Source of the DNA: Rhizobium pisi | Lineage (GTDB): Bacteria; Pseudomonadota; Alphaproteobacteria; Rhizobiales; Rhizobiaceae | DNA length: 64,000 nt | NCBI RefSeq assembly: GCF_003938655.1 | Contig: NZ_RJJT01000011.1 | Coordinates: 185,011 to 249,010, forward strand | Direction of reading: 5' to 3' | Shown here: positions 50,133 through 57,791 of the stretch, piece after piece | Layout of the letters: each line of letters begins with the position of its first letter | Numbering within the stretch: position 1 is the stretch's first letter | The notes under the pieces: generated by a model | The model's input: only the letters and a program-made list of their open reading frames with translations | What the model was told of the DNA's origin: nothing | The model's database searches: none | Translations under genes and position numbers: made by a program

Positions 50133-50864
50133 TTGCCGAAGGTCGGAATGGAGCCGATGCGCCGCAAGGCGCTTGTCGATGCAGCGCTGCGGGTGATCGG
50201 CGATCACGGCTCGCTTGCCGTCACCATGTCCGACATCGCTCGGCAAGCCGGCGTGTCGCCGGCCCTTGCGCATCATTATTTTGGAAGCAAGGAGCAATTG
50301 CTGATCGAGACCATTCGCTCGCTTCTCCGGCAGCTGCGCAGCGATGCGGTGGCAGCGCTCAGGGCGGCGAAGACGCCACGCGAACGGCTTTCGGCCGTCA
50401 TCCGGGTCAGCTTCCACGCCGATCAGTTCGCACCGGAAACGATCGCCGCCTGGCTCGCCTTTTATGCCGAAGCACAGCGTTCGGAGGAGACCAGGCGCTT
50501 CCTCGTGGTCTATGCGCGACGGCTGCATTCCAATCTGCTTGCCGATCTCAAGGCGCTTCTGCCTACCGACGCCGCAGAACGCATTGCCGAAGGCGCTGCG
50601 GCGATGATCGACGGGCTCTACATCCGGCAAAGTTTGAAATCGGCGCCGATCGGCATCGAAGCCTCGATCGCGCTTACCGAGGATTACCTGAATGCGCTCT
50701 TGGCCACCGCCCCCCCTTCTCCCCAACGGGGAGAAGATGTCCGAAGGACAGATGGGTGGGGCAAGGCCGAGACTGCCGCCCCCTCATCCGGCCCTGCGGG
50801 CCACCTTCTTCCCGAGGGGAGAAGGGACAACCACATCGAACCACCCAAGGGACAAATGACATGA
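50133..50864 (+). CDS. betI: BetI, TetR-family repressor of choline metabolism
   Basis: A 243-residue TetR regulator: TTG start at 50133 behind AGGGAG, then MEPMRRKALVDAALRVIGDHG and the helix-turn-helix AVTMSDIARQAGVSPALAHHYFGSKEQLL; the ligand domain with FHADQFAPETIAAWLAFYAEAQRSEETRR is typical. Choline releases it from DNA. Residues about 193-232 are encoded by a RIME-like repeat (Pro/Gly/Ala-rich), so the protein is ~40 residues longer than usual. Its stop overlaps the betB start by four bases (ATGA). Confidence 0.92.
   Translation: MPKVGMEPMRRKALVDAALRVIGDHGSLAVTMSDIARQAGVSPALAHHYFGSKEQLLIETIRSLLRQLRSDAVAALRAAKTPRERLSAVIRVSFHADQFAPETIAAWLAFYAEAQRSEETRRFLVVYARRLHSNLLADLKALLPTDAAERIAEGAAAMIDGLYIRQSLKSAPIGIEASIALTEDYLNALLATAPPSPQRGEDVRRTDGWGKAETAAPSSGPAGHLLPEGRRDNHIEPPKGQMT
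50708..50826. repeat. RIME-like palindromic element inside the betI 3' end
   Basis: CTTCTCCCC-AAC-GGGGAGAAG (50716-50736) opens the element and a second imperfect CTTCTTCCC/GGGGAGAAG palindrome (50804-50825) closes it, with GGTGGGG and a GC palindrome (GGCCCTGCGGGCC) between. The layout is that of rhizobial intergenic mosaic elements. Uniquely for this window it lies within an open frame, not between genes. Confidence 0.75.
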
Positions 50865-52324
50865 AAGCCCAGCCGAAAGCCTCGCACTTCATCGACGGCG
50901 AATATGTCGAGGATACCGATGGCACCGTCATCGAGAGCATCTATCCTGCGACCGGCGAGGTGATCGCCCGGCTACATGCGGCAACGCCCGCGATCGTCGA
51001 ACGCGCGATCGCAGCCGCCAAGCGCGCGCAGCCGGAATGGGCGGCGATGAGCCCCATGGCGCGCGGACGCATCCTGAAACGCGCGGCCGACATCATGCGC
51101 GAGAGAAACCGCGCGCTCTCCGAGCTCGAAACGCTCGATACCGGCAAGCCGATCCAGGAGACAATCGTCGCCGACCCGACCTCGGGCGCCGATGCCTTCG
51201 AATTCTTCGGCGGCATTGCACCGGCCGGGCTCAACGGTTCGCATATCCCGCTCGGTCAGGATTTCGCCTATACCAAGCGCGTGGCTCTTGGCGTCTGCGT
51301 CGGCATCGGCGCCTGGAACTATCCGCAGCAGATCACCTGCTGGAAGGCCGCGCCAGCGCTTGTCTGCGGCAATGCCATGGTTTTCAAGCCGTCCGAAAAC
51401 ACGCCGCTCGGCGCACTGAAGATCGCCGAAATCCTGCACGAGGCGGGGCTGCCGAAGGGGCTCTTCAATGTGATCCAGGGTGACCGCGACACCGGACCGC
51501 TGCTTGTCAACCATCCCGACGTCGCCAAGGTGTCGTTGACCGGATCGGTGCCGACGGGGCGCAGGGTCGCAGCCGCTGCAGCTGGGAATCTGAAGCACGT
51601 GACGATGGAACTCGGCGGCAAGTCGCCGCTCATCGTCTTCGACGACGCCGACCTCGATTCTGCGGTCGGTGGGGCGATGCTCGGCAATTTCTATTCGACG
51701 GGCCAGGTCTGCTCGAACGGCACGCGCGTCTTCGTGCAGAAGACGATCAAGGCGGAATTCCTCAAGCGGCTGAAGGCCCGCACCGAGGCGATGCTGATCG
51801 GCGATCCGATGGACGAGACGACGCAGATCGGCCCGATGGTTTCCTGGGCGCAGCGGGAAAAGGTGATCTCCTACATCGAGAAGGGCAAGGCCGAGGGCGC
51901 GACGCTGATTGCCGGCGGCGGCATTCCGAACAACGTCTCCGGGGAAGGTTATTATGTTCAGCCGACGGTCTTTGCCGATGTCACTGACGACATGACCATC
52001 GCCCGCGAAGAGATCTTCGGCCCTGTCATGTCGGTGCTCGATTTCGAATCTGAGGACGAGGTGGTCGCGCGCGCCAATGCCAGCGAATTCGGCCTTTCCG
52101 GCGGCGTCTTCACCGCCGACCTCACCCGCGCCCACCGCGTCGTCGACCGACTGGAGGCGGGCACGCTCTGGATCAACACCTACAATCTCTGCCCGGTGGA
52201 AATTCCCTTCGGCGGCTCGAAACAATCCGGCTTCGGACGGGAAAACTCGCTGGCGGCGCTGGAGCATTATTCGGAGCTGAAGACGGTTTACGTGGGCATG
52301 GGGCCGGTGGCGGCGCCTTATTGA
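50861..52324 (+). CDS. betB: Betaine aldehyde dehydrogenase
   Basis: A 487-residue NAD-dependent aldehyde dehydrogenase, oxidising betaine aldehyde to glycine betaine. The catalytic Glu E250 is in MELGGKSP and the nucleophile C284 in STGQVCSNGTRV; GSVPTGRRVA and the C-terminal NTYNLCPVEIPFGGSKQSGFGREN are family typical. It overlaps the betI stop by four bases, implying coupling, and precedes betA by 188 bases. The osmoprotectant product raises salt tolerance, and rhizobia also use betaine as carbon and nitrogen. Confidence 0.96.
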   Translation: MKAQPKASHFIDGEYVEDTDGTVIESIYPATGEVIARLHAATPAIVERAIAAAKRAQPEWAAMSPMARGRILKRAADIMRERNRALSELETLDTGKPIQETIVADPTSGADAFEFFGGIAPAGLNGSHIPLGQDFAYTKRVALGVCVGIGAWNYPQQITCWKAAPALVCGNAMVFKPSENTPLGALKIAEILHEAGLPKGLFNVIQGDRDTGPLLVNHPDVAKVSLTGSVPTGRRVAAAAAGNLKHVTMELGGKSPLIVFDDADLDSAVGGAMLGNFYSTGQVCSNGTRVFVQKTIKAEFLKRLKARTEAMLIGDPMDETTQIGPMVSWAQREKVISYIEKGKAEGATLIAGGGIPNNVSGEGYYVQPTVFADVTDDMTIAREEIFGPVMSVLDFESEDEVVARANASEFGLSGGVFTADLTRAHRVVDRLEAGTLWINTYNLCPVEIPFGGSKQSGFGRENSLAALEHYSELKTVYVGMGPVAAPY

Positions 52325-52331
52325 TCAAAGA

Positions 52332-52478
52332 CCCCGCTCCAACCCCTCCCCACAAGGGGGAGGGGCCAAGCTGTGGCACCGTCGCATTTCAACCTCGCCC
52401 GCCGTTGTATTGATAGCGTGGCAAAGCGGAGCGGCAGGTTAAGCCCCTCCCCCTTGTGGGGAGGGGTTTGGGGCGGGG
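52332..52478. repeat. Inverted RIME-like pair between betB and betA
   Basis: The C-rich element at 52332-52365 (core CCCACAAGGGGGAGGGG) is repeated in inverted orientation at 52444-52478. It is the same element as at 24983-25135. A long stem could form in the message between betB and betA. Confidence 0.8.
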
Positions 52479-52512
52479 GTTTCTCAGTTGCAAAAGAATC
52501 TAAGGGAACGTC

Positions 52513-54165
52513 ATGCAACAAGCAGATTTCATCATCATCGGTTCGGGCTCGGCGGGTTCCGCCCTCGCCTACCGCTTGTCGGAGGACGGCAAGAACACCG
52601 TTATCGTCATCGAGGCGGGCGGCAGCGATTTCGGACCGTTCATCCAGATGCCGGCGGCCCTTGCCTGGCCGATGAGCATGAAGCGTTATAACTGGGGCTA
52701 TCTTTCCGAGCCGGAGGCGAACCTCAACAACCGGCGCATCACCGCGCCGCGTGGCAAGGTGATCGGCGGCTCCTCCTCGATCAACGGCATGGTCTATGTG
52801 CGCGGCCACGCAGAAGACTTCAACCGCTGGGAAGAACTCGGGGCCGGCGGCTGGGCCTATGCGGACGTGCTTCCCTATTTCAAGCGGATGGAACATTCGC
52901 ATGGCGGCGAGGACGGCTGGCGCGGCACGGACGGGCCTCTGCACGTCCAGCGCGGCGGCTTCACCAATCCGCTGTTTCGCGCCTTCATCGAGGCCGGCAA
53001 ACAGGCGGGCTTCGAAACGACGGAAGATTATAACGGCAGCAAGCAGGAAGGCTTCGGCCTGATGGAGCAGACCATCTTCGGCGGCCGCCGCTGGTCTGCC
53101 GCCAACGCCTATCTGAAACCGGCGCTGAAGCGGGCGAATGTCAAGATCGTCTACGGCTTGGCGCGCAAGGTGGTGATCGAGGACGGACGGGCAACCGGTG
53201 TCGAGATCGAACGCAACGGCCGGATCGAGGTGGTGATGGCGAACCGCGAGGTGATCGTCTCGGCCTCCTCCTTCAATTCGCCGAAGCTGCTGATGCTCTC
53301 CGGCATCGGCCCGGGCGGGCACCTCAAGGAGATGGGCATCGAGGTGAAGGTCGACCGGCCGGGGGTCGGCGCCAATCTGCAGGATCACATGGAATTCTAC
53401 TTCCAGCAGGTGAGCACCAAGCCGGTGTCGCTCTATTCCTGGCTGCCCTGGTTCTGGCAGGGGGTGGCGGGTGCGCAGTGGCTGCTTTCCAAGGGCGGGC
53501 TCGGCGCTTCAAATCAGTTTGAAGCCTGTGCCTTCCTGCGCTCCGCACCCGGGCTGAAGCAACCCGACATCCAGTATCATTTCCTGCCGGTGGCGATCAG
53601 CTATGACGGCAAGGCAGCGGCCAAAAGCCATGGTTTCCAGGTTCATGTCGGCTACAATCTATCGAAATCGCGCGGCAACGTGACGCTGCGCTCGGCCGAG
53701 CCGAAAGCCGATCCGGTGCTGCGCTTCAACTATATGAGCCATCCCGAAGACTGGGAGAAATTCCGCCACTGCGTGCGGCTGACCCGCGAGATCTTCGGAC
53801 AGAGCGCCTTCGACCACTATCGCGGGCCGGAGATCCAACCGGGCGAAGGCGTGCAAAGCGACGATGAAATCGACGCCTTCCTGCGCGAACATCTGGAAAG
53901 CGCCTATCACCCCTGCGGCACCTGCAAGATGGGTGCCAAGGACGATCCGATGGCCGTGGTCGATCCGCAGACGCGGGTCATCGGCGTCGAGGGGCTAAGG
54001 GTCGCCGACAGCTCGATCTTCCCGCACGTCACCTACGGCAATCTGAACGGTCCGTCGATCATGACCGGCGAGAAGGCAGCCGACCATATTCTCGGCAAGC
54101 AGCCGCTGGCGCGCTCGAACCAGGAACCGTGGAGCAATCCGCGCTGGGCGGTGAGCGACCGGTAG
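52513..54165 (+). CDS. betA: Choline dehydrogenase
   Basis: A 550-residue GMC oxidoreductase that oxidises choline to betaine aldehyde. The FAD motif GSGSAGS is at residues 10-16 with IEAGGSD following; PRGKVIGGSSSINGMVYVRG and the active-site H466 in YHPCGTCKMG are diagnostic of BetA. It is membrane-associated and feeds electrons to the respiratory chain. It lies 188 bases after betB, with an inverted repeat pair between. It ends directly at the convergent toxin gene. Confidence 0.96.
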   Translation: MQQADFIIIGSGSAGSALAYRLSEDGKNTVIVIEAGGSDFGPFIQMPAALAWPMSMKRYNWGYLSEPEANLNNRRITAPRGKVIGGSSSINGMVYVRGHAEDFNRWEELGAGGWAYADVLPYFKRMEHSHGGEDGWRGTDGPLHVQRGGFTNPLFRAFIEAGKQAGFETTEDYNGSKQEGFGLMEQTIFGGRRWSAANAYLKPALKRANVKIVYGLARKVVIEDGRATGVEIERNGRIEVVMANREVIVSASSFNSPKLLMLSGIGPGGHLKEMGIEVKVDRPGVGANLQDHMEFYFQQVSTKPVSLYSWLPWFWQGVAGAQWLLSKGGLGASNQFEACAFLRSAPGLKQPDIQYHFLPVAISYDGKAAAKSHGFQVHVGYNLSKSRGNVTLRSAEPKADPVLRFNYMSHPEDWEKFRHCVRLTREIFGQSAFDHYRGPEIQPGEGVQSDDEIDAFLREHLESAYHPCGTCKMGAKDDPMAVVDPQTRVIGVEGLRVADSSIFPHVTYGNLNGPSIMTGEKAADHILGKQPLARSNQEPWSNPRWAVSDR

Positions 54166-54465
54166 TCAGTGGTAATCGACTTCGCGCTGGTGACGGATGG
54201 CGAGGACGATGACGGTCGATTCGTTCATCACTTTGAAAAGAATGACATATCCAGCCGATCCGAAGGGGACGACGAGCTCACGCAGCAAGGGATCATCCGC
54301 GGACGCGCGCCTGGCCATGAGCGGGAAATCCTCGAGTATCATCAGCGCCTTCTGAATGGCGTTGATGGCACGTTCCGCCAACTCAGGATCGCGTTCGATC
54401 AGAAAGTCTGAGAGCCGGTCCAGATCTTCATAGAAGGTCTGGGTGTACCTCAGTTCGAATGTCAT
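54166..54465 (-). CDS. RelE/ParE-family toxin
   Basis: A 99-residue RelE/ParE-superfamily protein: MTFELRYTQTFYEDLDRLSDFLIERDPELA, then LLRELVVPFGSAGYVILFKV and the end VIVLAIRHQREVDYH, with the His typical of ParE ends. It may cut mRNA or inhibit gyrase; ParE is the closer match. Its start overlaps the stop of the upstream antitoxin by four bases. Its stop abuts that of betA. Confidence 0.87.
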   Translation of the reverse strand: MTFELRYTQTFYEDLDRLSDFLIERDPELAERAINAIQKALMILEDFPLMARRASADDPLLRELVVPFGSAGYVILFKVMNESTVIVLAIRHQREVDYH

Positions 54466-54743
54466 TTCTGTTGCACTGCCTTGCGGGCTTTCGCCTTTTC
54501 AAGCTTTTTGCGCATCAACTCCTGAATATCGTCCGTCGCATAATAGACACCTGTCCGCTCCGCTTCCGCCAAGCCGGCCAGACCCCGTGCGATGAACTCC
54601 GCCTGCGTCTTCCTATAGTCGATCTGGCGACGGAGAGAGTCCTCCATCAGCGACGACAAGCTCTCGCCTTCTTTCAGAACGCTTTCGGCGGCGGCGCGCA
54701 ATTCGGGATCCACGCGAAGGGACGGGAGCGATGCCGTTTTCAT
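54462..54743 (-). CDS. Antitoxin with ribbon-helix-helix-like start
   Basis: A 93-residue protein: MKTASLPSLRVDPELRAAAESVLKEGESLSSLMEDSLRRQIDY is a CopG/Arc-like DNA-binding start, followed by a helical region (AEFIARGLAGLAEAERTG) that should bind the toxin. It overlaps the downstream toxin gene by four bases and lies behind an inverted repeat, so it likely represses its own promoter. The family (YlcI/YnfO-like) is from resemblance. Confidence 0.78.
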   Translation of the reverse strand: MKTASLPSLRVDPELRAAAESVLKEGESLSSLMEDSLRRQIDYRKTQAEFIARGLAGLAEAERTGVYYATDDIQELMRKKLEKAKARKAVQQK

Positions 54744-54766
54744 GGCCTACCTCATGCGTTGCAATT

Positions 54767-54788
54767 GCGATGCAATATGATGCATCGC
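54767..54788. promoter_or_regulatory. Operator of the toxin-antitoxin pair
   Basis: GCGATGCA and TGCATCGC, six bases apart, form a perfect 8-bp inverted repeat 24-45 bases upstream of the antitoxin start (54743). TTGCAATTGC overlaps its left side. It fits autoregulation. Confidence 0.6.
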
Positions 54789-54947
54789 AGCGTTAGATTC
54801 AACTCCCCTTAACGCGCGTCTTCAATATGGCGCATCAAAAAACTGGACAGCGTGTCACAAACGGCCGTCTCATCTCGTCCAGCCTTCTCGAACGGGCAAG
54901 GCAAAGGAGATGGCTATGGTGAGGCTGAACCGGAGAGAGACTGAGCG

Positions 54948-55097
54948 ATGACGGAAGCAGAAGGCGCAGATGCCATGGCCGCCTTCGATCCGCTGCGCCC
55001 GCGGCCGACGCGCGTTGCCTATCGGATGCTGGGCTCGGTGGCGGCACCCCACGCGCACGGGCCTACAGGAAAACGGATCAAGCCAGCAGCCGGGTGA
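54948..55097 (+). pseudogene. ECF sigma-factor N-terminal remnant
   Basis: The frame from ATG 54948 (behind GGAGAGAGA) reads MTEAEGADAMAAFDPLRP then RPTRVAYRMLGSVA, the start of a SigJ/ECF41-type sigma factor (region 2.1, where DAEDVVQ is next). After SVA it turns into unrelated residues (APHAHGPTGKRIK) and stops at 55095-55097, running into the convergent Rrf2 gene. So about 34 residues remain from a ~300-residue protein. A decayed gene. Confidence 0.55.
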
Positions 55098-55524
55098 CCT
55101 CGGCGCCGCGCGCCGGCTGCGCGGCATCGGCGATGGTCGTCGAAAACAGCACCTTGCGGGTTGCGTCGGCCACCTTAGCGAAGACGTGCCGGATCTGGCA
55201 GCTCTGCTCGCCGTCGCAATCGTCGCACTTCCGGTAGGCCGTGATCGAGAGACACGGAAGCGGAGCGATCGGACCGTCGATGATACGCAGGATCTCGCCG
55301 AAGGTGATGGCGTGGGCGGGCTTGAGAAGAAGATAACCGCCCTGCTTGCCGCGACGGCTGACGACGATGCCGTGATGTTTCAGGTCGAGCAGGATCTGTT
55401 CGAGAAACTTCTTCGGAATCTTCTGCTGCGCTGCGATATCGGAAATCATCACCGGTTCGTCGGCATCGGCATCAGCCAGAACCGTCAGCGCCCGCAGCGC
55501 ATATTTCGCCTTTTGCGTAATCAT
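55078..55524 (-). CDS. Rrf2-family transcriptional regulator
   Basis: A 148-residue Rrf2 protein: MITQKAKYALRALTVLADADADEPVMISDIAAQQKIPKKFLEQIL is the winged helix with the QKIPKKFLEQ signature, and GGYLLLKPAHAIT the wing. C91, C100, C103 and C109 (RKCDDCDGEQSC) could hold an Fe-S cluster as in IscR, or make it a CymR-like sensor. It is divergent from the cysH-cysD-cysN unit across 420 bases, which suggests it controls sulfur assimilation. A start at 55524 (MITQK) is used in preference to 55542. Confidence 0.86.
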   Translation of the reverse strand: MITQKAKYALRALTVLADADADEPVMISDIAAQQKIPKKFLEQILLDLKHHGIVVSRRGKQGGYLLLKPAHAITFGEILRIIDGPIAPLPCLSITAYRKCDDCDGEQSCQIRHVFAKVADATRKVLFSTTIADAAQPARGAEVTRLLA

Positions 55525-55944
55525 CTCAGACCATCGACACACACGAGCGGCGCGATTCTTCGCACCACTTCAGCAGTACTTTCGTCTCTATTGCACAGCC
55601 AGCATGAACGGAATTTGAACGCGCCGGAGAAAGCCTTGAGAGACAAGCGTTTTGGCCTTGTTTTTTGCTCTTGGCCAACCCTCGATAATCTATTCCAAAA
55701 CAGCCCGTTCTGCACTCTTTTCGGCATCAATTCAGATTTCCGATTGACAGGCTGCGTGTAACTCTACTATTTTTATAGACATTCAGACTGCCGACGTGGA
55801 TTTTTGCCCGCGGGCGGCTGCTTTTCTGCATTGCGGCAGCTTCGGAGAGATATTTGCTCCTCCGGCCGCAGCTTTCGAAATCCCTTTTTCTGTCCGATCC
55901 AGGATCGAACTGCGATACTCCCGCTAACAACGGACAGGATTCTC
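55525..55944. promoter_or_regulatory. 420-base regulatory region between the Rrf2 gene and cysH
   Basis: TTGACA (55744-55749) and TATTTT (55768-55773), 18 bases apart, are a likely cysH promoter. The leader then holds a stem: TGCGGC (55832-55837) with GCCGCA (55865-55870), and inside it CGGAG (55843-55847) with CTCCG (55860-55864). A run of T's follows about 12 bases later. A GCCCGCGGGC palindrome is at 55806-55815. No gene fits the rest; an in-frame upstream extension of cysH from 55804 is not believed. Confidence 0.5.
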
Positions 55945-56685
55945 ATGACTGTTACCAATCCTATTGCAGAAGCCGAGGCGCTGAACGACAAGCTGGCAGG
56001 CCTCGACCTCGCCGGACGTCTGTCGCTGGTCTCGGGCCTCGGCGGCCGCGTGGTGTTCACCACTTCGCTCGGCATCGAAGACCAGGTCATCACCGCCGAA
56101 ATCGGCACGCACCGCCTGCCGATCGATGTCGCGACGCTGCAGACCGGCCGGCTGTTTCCCGAAACGCTTTCGCTGATAGACGAGACCGAGAGCCAGTACG
56201 ACATCCGTATCCATCGCTACGAGCCCGAGCAGGCCGATATCGATGGCTATGCGGCGAAGTACGGCCTCAACGGTTTCTACGAGAGCGTCGAGGCCCGGCA
56301 TGCCTGTTGCGGCGTGCGCAAGCTGAAGCCGCTTGCACGCGCGCTCGAAGGTGCCTCGATCTGGATTACCGGCCTGCGCCGTGGGCAATCGGCCAACCGC
56401 GCCGAAACGCCTTTCGCCGAATACGACGCCGAACGGCACCTGCTGAAGGTCAATCCGCTGGCCGATTGGGACATCGACAGGATCAAGGCTTTCGTCGCAG
56501 AGAAAAGCATACCGGTGAACCCGCTGCACGCCCGCGGCTATCCCTCGATCGGCTGCGAGCCCTGTACACGCGCCATCAAGCCGGGTGAGCCCGAACGCGC
56601 CGGCCGCTGGTGGTGGGAGCAGGACGAGACGCGGGAATGCGGCCTACATGTCGCCGAAGAGGCAGCAGCGATCGCCGCACAGTAA
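55945..56685 (+). CDS. cysH: Assimilatory adenylyl-sulfate (APS) reductase
   Basis: A 246-residue reductase of the APS type. Residues C121-C122 and C204/C207 (GCEPCTR) are the four ligands of the 4Fe-4S cluster found in APS, not PAPS, reductases, and C232 in ECGLH is the nucleophile. It reduces APS to sulfite using thioredoxin. The start at 55945 (MTVTNPIAEA) has ACAGGA upstream. It is followed by cysD and cysN, which make APS. Confidence 0.95.
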   Translation: MTVTNPIAEAEALNDKLAGLDLAGRLSLVSGLGGRVVFTTSLGIEDQVITAEIGTHRLPIDVATLQTGRLFPETLSLIDETESQYDIRIHRYEPEQADIDGYAAKYGLNGFYESVEARHACCGVRKLKPLARALEGASIWITGLRRGQSANRAETPFAEYDAERHLLKVNPLADWDIDRIKAFVAEKSIPVNPLHARGYPSIGCEPCTRAIKPGEPERAGRWWWEQDETRECGLHVAEEAAAIAAQ

Positions 56686-56742
56686 ATCACCCCACGGCTT
56701 TCCCAATCGGGCGCGGCGATCGCCGCCGCCTTGGGAAAGTCC

Positions 56743-56780
56743 ACATTCCCAGAGAAAGGCAACATTCTCAGGGAAAGCCA
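56743..56780 (+). repeat. Tandem 19-base duplication between cysH and cysD
   Basis: Two adjacent 19-base units, 56743-56761 and 56762-56780, both beginning ACATTC, differ at three positions. They lie within the 151-base cysH-cysD gap, after a GGCGATCGCC palindrome. Confidence 0.6.
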
Positions 56781-56836
56781 ATATCAAGGAATTGTTTTGC
56801 GGTGAGCCGCAAACGACCGATAGCCTGGAGTAAAAC

Positions 56837-57790
56837 ATGCCCGATAGCCGTCCGGATACGGAACTCAGCAATCCGCAGAGCACCAAGGCGCCGCTCGACC
56901 CGCATCTGAAAGCGCTGGAAAACGAATCCATCCACATCTTCCGCGAGGTTGCGGCCGAATTCGAGCGTCCGGTCATGCTCTATTCGATCGGCAAGGATTC
57001 CTCGGTGCTGCTGCATCTGGCGCGCAAGGCCTTCTATCCCGGCCGCGTGCCCTTCCCGCTGCTGCATGTGAACACCGGCTGGAAATTCAGGGAGATGATC
57101 GCCTTCCGCGACGAGACCGCGAAGAAATACGATCTCGATCTGATCGAGCACATCAATCCGCGCGGTGCGGCCGAAAACATCACGCCGTTTACGCATGGTT
57201 CGGCTGCCTTCACCGACATCATGAAGACCGAAGGCCTGCGCCAGGCGCTCGATGCCGGCCAGTTCGATGCGGCTTTCGGCGGTGCTCGGCGCGACGAGGA
57301 AGCCAGCCGTGCCAAGGAGCGCATCTATTCCTTCCGCACGCCCGACCATCGCTGGGATCCGCGCAATCAGCGGCCGGAACTCTGGAACATCTATAACGGC
57401 ATGATCCGCAGGGGCGAGAGCGTACGCGCCTTCCCGCTGTCGAACTGGACCGAAGTCGACATCTGGCGCTACATCCAGGCCGAAGACATTCCGCTGGTGC
57501 CGCTCTACTACGCCAAGAAGCGGCCGTTCGTGGAGCGTGACGGCATGATGATCCTGGCCGAGGATCCGCGCCTGGAACTGCTGCCCGGCGAAGTTCGCCA
57601 GGAAGGCATGATCCGCTTCCGCACCCTCGGCGACTTCCCGCTGACCGGCGCCATCCGCTCACAGGCCACCACCCTCGAAGAGGTGATTGCCGAACTCGAA
57701 ATTGCAACGGTGTCCGAACGCCAGGGCCGCGCCATCGATCGCGACCAGTCCGGCTCCATGGAAAAGAAGAAGCGTGAAGGATATTTCTGA
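56837..57790 (+). CDS. cysD: Sulfate adenylyltransferase subunit 2
   Basis: A 317-residue CysD, the catalytic ATP-sulfurylase subunit making APS from sulfate and ATP. The PP-loop motif SIGKDSSVLLH begins at residue 50; FPLLHVNTGWKFREM, DAAFGGARRDEEASRAKER and SMEKKKREGYF are conserved blocks. It sits between cysH and cysN, and its stop is one base before the cysN start. Full length for the family. Confidence 0.96.
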   Translation: MPDSRPDTELSNPQSTKAPLDPHLKALENESIHIFREVAAEFERPVMLYSIGKDSSVLLHLARKAFYPGRVPFPLLHVNTGWKFREMIAFRDETAKKYDLDLIEHINPRGAAENITPFTHGSAAFTDIMKTEGLRQALDAGQFDAAFGGARRDEEASRAKERIYSFRTPDHRWDPRNQRPELWNIYNGMIRRGESVRAFPLSNWTEVDIWRYIQAEDIPLVPLYYAKKRPFVERDGMMILAEDPRLELLPGEVRQEGMIRFRTLGDFPLTGAIRSQATTLEEVIAELEIATVSERQGRAIDRDQSGSMEKKKREGYF

Positions 57791-57791
57791 G

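Noticed and set aside
55804..55944. An upstream in-frame extension of cysH
   Set aside because: It lacks a ribosome site and family similarity and crosses the leader hairpin; known CysH proteins start near the ATG at 55945.
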